DNA of 64,000 nt from Volutella citrinella (Eukaryota; Ascomycota; Sordariomycetes; Hypocreales; Nectriaceae), in NCBI GenBank assembly GCA_034401135.1, contig JAWZSP010000009.1, positions 1,178,001 through 1,242,000 on the forward strand, written 5' to 3'. The notes under the pieces are model-generated. The model ran no database searches and was not told the DNA's origin. It saw only the letters and a program-made list of their open reading frames with translations. Below are positions 57,059 through 64,000 of this stretch, in pieces. The translations under genes and the position numbers were made by a program. The first letter of the stretch is position 1. Each line of letters begins with the position of its first letter.

Positions 57059-58115
57059 ATGGCAACCAAGTCTTACCCAGTCAACTTCATCATTGGAGGA
57101 GCATGCGTGAGTCTTACTACTCCAGCCAGGGGTCTTACTGACAGCTACAGTTCGGTGACACGTCTGTCGATCCTTTGGCCCGTTTCGACACCAAAGACGA
57201 AGTCAATGCTGCGCTCGACGCTTTTGCCTCTCGGGGATTCCGCCAAATCGACACTGCTCGCGCATACGGAAGCTCTGAGATCAGGCTAGGATCCGTGAAC
57301 GCGGGCGAAAGGTTTCCAATTGACACCAAGGTTGACTCGCAGTCACCGAACCACACCAAGGAGAACATCCTCAAGGAGATCGACACATCGCTCAAGCAAT
57401 TGAATATTAAGCAGATCAACGTCCAGTATCTCCACATCCCAGATCGCTCCACCAAGCTCGACGAAGCCTGCGAGGCCATGGACCAAGCCCACAAGGAGGG
57501 CAAGATCAAGGCATGGGGCGTATCCAACCACAGCCCTGACGAGATTCGCACTATTATCCGCATCTGCGATGAGCAGGGCTACGTCAAGCCCTCCGTCTAC
57601 CAGGGACACTATAATGTTGTTGTCCGGGGAGCTGAGGAGGGACTGCTTCCGCTCCTACGGGAAAACGGAATCTCATTTTATGCCTACAGCGTCGGAGCGG
57701 GTGGTTTCCTTGCCGGTGGCCACAAGGCCGCCCGTACTGGGGGTCGATTTGACAAATCTGTAAGATCTTCGAACAGGTGCCTACCACGGCCGAAGCTAAC
57801 CCAGGGCAGCATATGGTGGGAACCATCTACACGAGCACCTATGTGCAAAAGAACATCATGGACGCCACTGAGACTGCTCTGGCGGAGGTGTCCAAGCATG
57901 GAATTGGGAGCCACGAGGCAGCGCTCCGCTGGGCCATCTACCACAGTGCGCTGCATAAGGAGCATGGAGACGGCGTCATTTTGGCTGCATCAACTTTGGA
58001 ACAGCTGCAGTCAAATCTCGAGGCAATTGACCGGGGCCCGCTTCCCCACGAGGTGGTGGCTGCTCTGGACCGAATCCACCAGGACATTGGTGAGCCCGTT
58101 GCTTACCACTTTTGA
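57059..58115 (+). CDS. Aldo-keto reductase (AKR7-like)
   Basis: NADPH-dependent reduction of aldehydes and ketones in a TIM barrel. Three exons: 57059-57106, 57151-57759 and 57810-58115, giving 320 residues. The catalytic tetrad is visible: Asp and Tyr in RQIDTARAYGSSE, Lys in PIDTKVDS, and His in VQYLHIPDRS. The order and the segments GRFDKS-HMVGTIYTSTYV and GDGVILAASTLEQL match the aflatoxin-aldehyde reductase (AKR7) branch. For the second intron I use the acceptor GGGCAG at 57809, because the nearer CCCAG shifts the frame into a poorer reading. It lies 1 kb beyond the DAK-like gene on the same strand, so it may supply or remove a small carbonyl substrate of that pathway (inference). Confidence 0.92.
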
Positions 58116-58867
58116 GTGCCCACAATGCCGATTGTGGCACCAGGCCAGTGTATTGAGGAAGTCCGATGAATGAGAGTTTTCTAGCTATTGAACGGGTCGT
58201 GGGTTGTGTTGTTGCTGTTGCCTGATTTGCAGAGTAGCTGCTGTGTGGAATGTGAGGTGTCGTCAACATTGATGACACTGATGGTGAAGCAGCCATGAAT
58301 GGATGACTCGCCTAAAAATACGCTAGTCTCATTGAATTATTAGTAGACGAAATTGTTGAATCCTGTGAAACCAAAGGATTCGGGGCTGTTCAATGGACCT
58401 CAAAGGCGGCCGGCGGCTGTTCAAGCCCGCATTCACCACCTGGCGGCCAGTGGCAGGATGGAACACAACAATGAGTTGACAAAACGCGGTACAACTCGGC
58501 GTTATGGCGTCCGTGCGCGTGACTGAGAGCCAAAGTGATGTACACATGAGAGGCGCGAGGGGCTTTCATCAACGTTCTGAGCAAGATTGAGCTAGTGGTG
58601 ACAGAGCACACCCAACATCAGACGCTGTTCATCACTCTTTCAGCGAACAGAAGACGCAGCTGAGTGACCGCGTTCAAAACCCGTGCGATAAATAGAGGCC
58701 TGGTGTTGCACCTCTACTCCCGGCCAAACCTCAACTTCATTCCACTCGCAGAAACTCTCCTTTGCTTCCTTGCAACACCAACTCCATCATCACCAACACC
58801 CATCACCACAACCAAACCCAGACCGCAAATCAACACTGGCAACGCAACTTCATCAGCGCACACCACG
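58116..58867. other. Intergenic; promoter and leader of LPMO gene
   Basis: Nothing recognised. The 120 bp before the ATG are rich in CA/CAAC repeats, typical of a fungal 5' leader. Confidence 0.5.
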
Positions 58868-60061
58868 ATGCGATCGCTGAAGCTCTTCCTGGCCACTGCC
58901 GCCACGATCCCTCTGGCGGCGGGCCATATCGTCATGGTGGAGCCGCACCCGTACAGCCTCGACACCAAGCCGGGCCTCCTCCAGGTCGATCCTCTCTCGA
59001 CCAAGCCCTCTCCCAACGACGGCGGCCCCCTGACATTTCCTTGCCAGGGCCGCACGCAAGAAGAGTATCGAACTGCCGTGGTCGCTGGAGGACACCAAAA
59101 GGTCGAGTTCTGGGGCTCTGCCGTTCACGGCGGCGGCACCTGTCAGTTCTCCGTGGCCTACGGCGACACACCTCCCAAGGACCCCAAGGACTGGAAGGTC
59201 ATCTACTCTATCATCGGAGGCTGCCCTGCCCAGGCGGAGGGCAACATCGCCACCGTCGGCAGCGACCCTCACCAGCGCTCCGGAGGCCCCCAGTGCGGCA
59301 ACGACGTCGACAAGGAGTGCTCGCGCGCCTTCATGATCCCCATCCCCAAGGAGCTCAAGAACGGAAAGGCCATCTTCGCCTGGACCTGGTTCAACAAGAT
59401 TGGCAACGCCGAGATGTACATGAACTGCGCCCCCATCGACATCACGGGCGGCAGCGACAACGACGACTTCCTCAAGGGGCTCCCAAGCGTCTTCGTGGCC
59501 AACTACGGTGACTACTGCACCACGCGTAGCCGCTCCGGCGTCGTCTCCCTGCCTGAGCCGGGCAAGTACGGCAAGCAGTATGAGGAGCCCGACTATGCCC
59601 TCGACGGAACCTGCCCCCCGGGCAAGGAGGCCAAGTTTGAGGAGCTGCCCGCTGCACCGCCGGCATCTAGTGTCCCCAAGCCACCCGGTGGTGGCAAGGG
59701 GCCGAAAGAGTCCGGATCTCCCGGTGCGCCGCCTAGCCAGGCTCCTCCCGCCAAGCCAACACCTTCAAGCGTCTACGTCCCTCCACCCGCCCCTTCGGCT
59801 CCCGTCCCTTCGGCTCCCGCTCCCGCTCCACCTCCTCCGGCACCCCCTGCGGGCTCGTCATCTGCTGATGCTCCTCCGGTGGCCCCAGTCCCCTCTGCGC
59901 CTCCGGTTGATGCTCCTCCCCCGGTGGCTCCCCTCCCCCCCATCGTCGTGACGGTCGTCCCCCCGCCTGGGTACCCGTCTCAGCCTCCTGCTCCGCCAGC
60001 TAACCAGCCGGCTCCTGTCCCAGGGCAGGGTTGCGGCAGCGGTGCTCCCCTACCTTACTAG
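58868..60061 (+). CDS. Secreted AA11-like lytic polysaccharide monooxygenase with Pro-rich tail
   Basis: Copper enzyme family that oxidatively cleaves chitin. A single exon encodes 397 residues. A 19-residue signal peptide (MRSLKLFLATAATIPLAAG) precedes HIVMVEPHPY, so the mature protein starts with the His that forms the histidine brace. The second brace His is in FWGSAVHGGGTCQF, and FAWTWFNKIGNAEMYMNCAPID is the AA11 signature region with the expected Tyr. Many Cys are conserved. Residues beyond about 265 form a Pro/Ala/Ser-rich, disordered tail ending GQGCGSGAPLPY, without a recognisable chitin-binding module. An in-frame region upstream lacks a better ATG; only 58868 gives the signal peptide plus mature His1. 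Substrate chitin is a family-level inference. Confidence 0.93.
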   Translation: MRSLKLFLATAATIPLAAGHIVMVEPHPYSLDTKPGLLQVDPLSTKPSPNDGGPLTFPCQGRTQEEYRTAVVAGGHQKVEFWGSAVHGGGTCQFSVAYGDTPPKDPKDWKVIYSIIGGCPAQAEGNIATVGSDPHQRSGGPQCGNDVDKECSRAFMIPIPKELKNGKAIFAWTWFNKIGNAEMYMNCAPIDITGGSDNDDFLKGLPSVFVANYGDYCTTRSRSGVVSLPEPGKYGKQYEEPDYALDGTCPPGKEAKFEELPAAPPASSVPKPPGGGKGPKESGSPGAPPSQAPPAKPTPSSVYVPPPAPSAPVPSAPAPAPPPPAPPAGSSSADAPPVAPVPSAPPVDAPPPVAPLPPIVVTVVPPPGYPSQPPAPPANQPAPVPGQGCGSGAPLPY

Positions 60062-60545
60062 TCGATAACTCAGGAGAACGGAGAGGACACTGAGCAGGCA
60101 TTGGTGTTACTGGTAGCAAGCAGAGAAGCCAAACATTTGGCATGGATTCAACTTGATACTATCCGAAACGTACATATGGGAAGGTCCAGTTGATCAACGA
60201 TTGAGATATGACGAATGACAGGAGGAACCGATTTTCCAGCCCAGTGTTAAGGGCTAGGGCTACAGCCCATAGGGCAATTCCATGAGGCCCAGACAGGCCG
60301 TCGGGCAATCATACGAAAGGTTGAGGAGTAGTCTGAATAAAAAAACATGTTTCCTACGCTATTAACCCCAGTCCTGTTCCAAAACATGACAGCCCTTGTG
60401 AATCATGGCCCCGAAAAGGTTTGCTTGATACTCTGTCACGCCATGGTGCGCCCCAAACCCGTGAATGTCCGTGTTGCTTGCTCCTGATCCACGGCCCTTA
60501 AAAGATGGTGTTTGCCACTCGTATTCCTAGCCGCCGAAAGCTGCC
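60062..60545. other. Intergenic between convergent genes
   Basis: 484 bp, nothing recognised. Confidence 0.6.
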
Positions 60546-61178
60546 CTAGCCACCAACAACAGCACTCACGGCCTCTTCAAGGATGTTTTCCGCAGAGTTT
60601 ACGGCCTTTCTGGCCGCATAGCCCGAGACGAAGATGATTTCGACCAAGTTGTCGTCACAGGGCACGAAGATCTGCAGCTCCTTCTTGCCCGAGAGGATAC
60701 CGGAGGCGCCAGCGCTGCCGTATCTTGCCAGCTTGACGCCGGCGCTGTCGTACAGCGTGAGGGTGCTGGACCCGGTCTGGCTGCCCTTCCACTTGAGGGC
60801 GCCCAGGCGGGGATGCTCAAAGGTGCAGCTGCCAGAGAAGGTGGATGACTTCACCTTGAACTTCTGGCCGTGCATGGTGACTGCAATGGAGCTCGACAGC
60901 ATGCTGGTCTTGAGATGTGCAATCTCGTTCTGTGGGCTCTTGCTCCATCTGTAGATGGTCGCGTCTCCTGTGGTCTGGGAGTTTTTGATGACGAGCAATG
61001 GAGGTGCGTTCTTGGGTGCGCCTGCTGGTACCACGTGAAGACTGGTGCCAAGCCAGTCTCCCGGGGCATCCCGAATGCTTAGCGTTTGTAGAGCCGCTGT
61101 TTGGGTGTCCCCATTGAATCCGAACCCGCTGATGGCCTGTTTGATATGTCCGTTCATGGTATGTATGGATGGGGTCAT
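60546..61178 (-). CDS. Hypothetical protein, beta-rich
   Basis: I do not recognise this 210-residue single-exon protein. It has no signal peptide or TM helix. The middle (about 40-190) alternates short hydrophobic and polar strands (TIYRWSKSPQNEIAHL, HPRLGALKWKGSQTG, STLTLYDSAGVKLARYG, ELQIFVPCDDNLVEIIFVSG), a pattern like the tubby/LURP-one type beta-barrels common in fungi, and it ends in an amphipathic helix. Codon use is regular and GC-rich, supporting a real gene. A second in-frame ATG at codon 8 is an alternative start. A TATATATA-like box lies about 80 bp upstream (complement of 61260). Confidence 0.75.
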   Translation of the reverse strand: MTPSIHTMNGHIKQAISGFGFNGDTQTAALQTLSIRDAPGDWLGTSLHVVPAGAPKNAPPLLVIKNSQTTGDATIYRWSKSPQNEIAHLKTSMLSSSIAVTMHGQKFKVKSSTFSGSCTFEHPRLGALKWKGSQTGSSTLTLYDSAGVKLARYGSAGASGILSGKKELQIFVPCDDNLVEIIFVSGYAARKAVNSAENILEEAVSAVVGG

Positions 61179-62860
61179 GGCACGACAAGGGAAGGAGGAG
61201 TTGTTCTGTAGGGTTTCCTGGGACGAACCGAAATGCTACGACTGTCCTCTAAATATCCCCTATATATAGTCACCGTCCCGAATACACTGCCCCTTTAAAG
61301 ATCACATTGTAGGCAAAAATGATCCAACGCGCGACACTCAAAACGGATAATTCTTGGGGGACGTCTAGCTCAGCCTCAGTGATTGGTGGTTTGCCGCTAC
61401 TTTCAACTGCCTCCCTCATCAACTGACCAATGAGCATTGCGCTAAAATATGGGCAACGCAATGGGCCTAGCCCAAAACGGGATTTGCTCGTAAAATTGTG
61501 GTCGACAGTTGGTCAACGCTCCGACGTATTGTGCCTGATTTGGTAAAACGATAACAGAGCTGGCGTATCGATAAGATAAACATTCTGGTCACGTGAACAC
61601 CCACTCAGGGTGCAAGAACGATTGACATGGTGGCATGGAAGGAAGCCAAGGAATGTCGTTTGAACAAGAACCGGCACCATCCAAAATCTACTAGTAGCCT
61701 ATCGTGTTTCCCCCGCATCATTGATCATCTCAGTCGGCAAGGCTGAACGCCATTAGCTTCAATAACCCGATTCACATTCCCCCGCAAGCTGGGCAGCGGC
61801 CCGACGGTAGGATCAGACAGTTTCCACGAGCGCAGCCATTTACCCAACGAGGCCGGATCGGCAGCAGGGGAGACGCTGGACCGAGTGAGCGGACTCCGCT
61901 CTGACTACGGACTCCGCCGTTCCATGCACATTCATTGCACAGGCTCGGCTCTGGCCGTGGACAATGGTGCATCGCATCAGCAGTTGGGAGCAGGCGGCAC
62001 ACGGGCTGGCCGACAGGGCAGCAAAGCCCTACAGGGGATCCCCGCCAGCGATGCACTGCAGGACTGTGATGGGCAGTCGCTCCAGTAATTATGCCCGTCT
62101 GCCACAGGCTGCCAGTCCCTTTCGGCGGCTGGGTTGCGCTGGTGAGATGAGAGTGAGACCGTAATTAGACGCAACCCAACCCATTGCCCGCACCCGCGCT
62201 GAGGCCGCTCACTTGCTACAGTGCATCGAAAACGTCAGTGGCTCTCAGCCGTCCTCTGCGCGCGCACAGGGTAATGATGCAGCCTGTGCATATCTCGCCA
62301 TGCCCGATTCGGGGGTTATCAGCCGCCTGGCCCCATCAGCCCGGGATCAGCGACGAGGGCCACGTCGACCAACGGCCCAACCACAGCGGAGAGATGGATG
62401 ACAGAGCGCTATGGGCAAGCAAGCTGGACAGCGGGAGTGAGCACTGAGCGCACGGTACACGAATAATGATGCCTCCTTGCGAGACTCCTCCGCGCCTTGA
62501 TCCCGGCTCGAGCCCCCGAGACGTTAAAGATGCGGGGCAGCCGCTCCTCGCGTGGCCACATGGAGAATATATCGACGACACACGCCCCTCTGGATGCTTG
62601 GAGCGCGAGACAGACAGACACACAACTTGCTAGGCGCCTGGTGCCGCCTCTTTCGGGTAAAACGCAGCGCTATCCTCCACGGTCGCCTCGTTGAATCTGC
62701 CACCAAACCCGCCAGAGCCAATGCGATCGCGCCCGACCAAAGCACCACCCACCGCCAGGCCAGCCAGACCTAACAAAGCAGCGACGACTGACCCTGGCCT
62801 CGCACATAGTATCCTACCTAACCAGCTGCTCCGCGCAGTAGCCAAGCCGTAGTCGCCGCA
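61179..62860. other. Intergenic, divergent promoters, nothing else recognised
   Basis: 1.7 kb between divergent genes. AT-rich near 61480-61760, then GC-rich. Several frames of 60-95 codons overlap on both strands without motifs, so none is called. Confidence 0.5.
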
Positions 62861-64000
62861 ATGCCTGGCGTGCCATCTGGCCGCGGCTGCGACGCTTGTC
62901 GCAAGCAGAAGAAGAAGGTTAGCATATATGATCGGCGCCCCCCACTATGCGTTCCCGTCGTCCTCCACGTCCTCAGCTCTCCTGCCGGGCTGCCCTAACT
63001 GTGGTGCTGGTCGTGATGATGCTGACGGCGATGCTGACCGTGACACCAGTGTGACCAGCACAAACCCCGCTGCGGGCGATGCGCCCGCCTAGACATTCCC
63101 TGCGTGGGCAATGGCAAGCAGCGTTTCAAATTCCACGTGGTGACAAACCCGGGGCTTTCCAACGGCGAGAAGAAATCGCCTTCGTCGTCCCCGATCAAGT
63201 CGTCGACGGCGGCCAGCGATGAGGAGGAGGATCTGGTGGGTCGCGTGAGCGACAAGCGGACCTTTACAGCGGTGCATGCCATTTGCCGGATGCCCAACAA
63301 CGAGACGTTTACAATTACAAACGCCCTGGTCTCGCGGCTCGAAATTGACGACCTCAAGTACGACCTGGATTGCTACGGACCATTTATGAAGTTCATCCCC
63401 CAGCGCCTCGGCTACAACGCAGCGCTGGACGCCTCTGCCTCGGCTCTGGTCACAACATTTTCGCCAGTCCATGGCTACAACTCGGTGCAAGCCATTACCA
63501 AATATATCGATGCCCTCAAGGCGCTGCGAGGATGCCTCAGCAACCCGAAAACCGCTCGGTCAGCGGACACGATGTGCGCGGTGTACCTAATGATGATTTG
63601 CCAGGTACGCAGATGCCCCTGTTCTGCCAATAGGCCCCTCACGGCTGACATCTTCAGGGCTGGATGGGCCGGCAAGACGACCAGCGCGCGACACACGCCG
63701 AGGGAATGGCCCTGCTGCTCGAGGCGACGGCCGGCGAGGCATGGTTTGAGAAATTTGAGATGGAAATGCGTGTCACATTGTGCATCCCCGTAGTATGTAC
63801 CTCAGTCCAGCCCGCAGAACCCGGCTGACGTCCCAGATTGTCGAGAGCATCATCAACCCCCGCATCAGACTCGGGCCCTGGCTGTATAAAATCCTCGACT
63901 GCTACCGCAACGTCCCTGGCGAGGACGGCGTGGTGCATCCCCCGAGGGATGACCCCAATAGGATCAACACGCTCCGGCTGCGAAACCTCGCCCTGCTACC
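62861..64000 (+). CDS. Zn2Cys6 transcription factor, 3' end outside window
   Basis: Gal4-type regulator of unknown targets. Exons 62861-62917, 63050-63604, 63658-63792 and 63837 onward; the frame is open at the right edge. The zinc cluster is split by the first intron and after splicing reads CDACRKQKKKCDQHKPRCGRC and then LDIPC, a complete binuclear cluster at residues 10-36. The stretch ITNALVSRLEIDDLKYDL to the edge (SVQAITKYIDALKALRGCL, MALLLEATAGEAWFEKFE) matches the DUF3468/fungal TF type II (fungal_trans_2) pattern seen in many Hypocreales regulators. The start MPGVPSGRGC is very close to the cluster, as usual. Nearby genes are an unrecognised protein and an LPMO; no target can be assigned. 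Confidence 0.88.

Noticed and set aside
57777..57809. Reading through 57777 as coding in the aldo-keto reductase
   Set aside because: That requires a 17-nt intron before it, too short to splice; the acceptor at 57809 gives a 50-nt intron in phase.

Overview
The window is nuclear DNA from a filamentous ascomycete, most likely a Sordariomycete and probably Hypocreales. The evidence is dense protein-coding genes broken by short introns of about 44-132 nt with GT..AG ends, fungal-only families (Zn2Cys6 regulators, Pth11-type receptor, PDR ABC pump, AA11-like LPMO), GC-rich coding sequence, and no operons or Shine-Dalgarno signals. The species cannot be fixed from sequence alone. All exon structures below were derived by hand from splice signals, reading phase and family motifs.

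Left part (1-16.5 kb): the 3' three quarters of a vacuolar/plasma-membrane Ca2+ P-type ATPase enters from the left edge. A six-exon copper amine oxidase follows, with seven GATAAG motifs upstream that suggest nitrogen control. Then come two decayed loci: an unrecognised gene with in-frame stops and a frameshift (8.8-9.9 kb), and an SF1 (UPF1-like) helicase that has lost its Walker A and DExx segments (11.2-12.9 kb). Two related ~90 bp sequences lie at their downstream ends. A divergent pair, an MFS sugar transporter (-) and an intracellular GH78 alpha-L-rhamnosidase (+), looks like a rhamnoside uptake-and-hydrolysis module.

Centre (19.9-43.8 kb): a small unrecognised gene with a probable broken 3' end; a Zn2Cys6-only mini-regulator divergent from a full-length PDR-type ABC drug pump; a Dal5-family MFS permease; a long gene-free GC-rich stretch; the seven-exon alpha-isopropylmalate synthase gene of leucine synthesis with an 8-nt first exon; a tRNA-like element carrying a long insert; a Pth11-like seven-helix receptor; and a thioredoxin.

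Right part (45-64 kb): a DUF1275 membrane protein, a six-exon Zn2Cys6/fungal_trans regulator, a deleted Dal5-type permease remnant, an AT-rich block and a gamma-glutamyltransferase-family enzyme. Next is a divergent pair of ribose-5-phosphate isomerase B-like and dihydroxyacetone kinase-like genes, with an aldo-keto reductase just beyond; by analogy with bacterial tetritol pathways this may be a tetrulose (erythrulose) or triose catabolic module. The window ends with a secreted AA11-like copper monooxygenase with a proline-rich tail, an unrecognised 210-residue protein, and the 5' part of another Zn2Cys6 regulator that runs off the right edge.

No rRNA, CRISPR array or intact transposon was seen. 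The most interesting points are the RpiB/DAK/AKR neighbourhood, the rhamnoside module with a 20-bp tandem promoter duplication, the stunted regulator beside the ABC pump, the eroded helicase, and the tRNA-like element.
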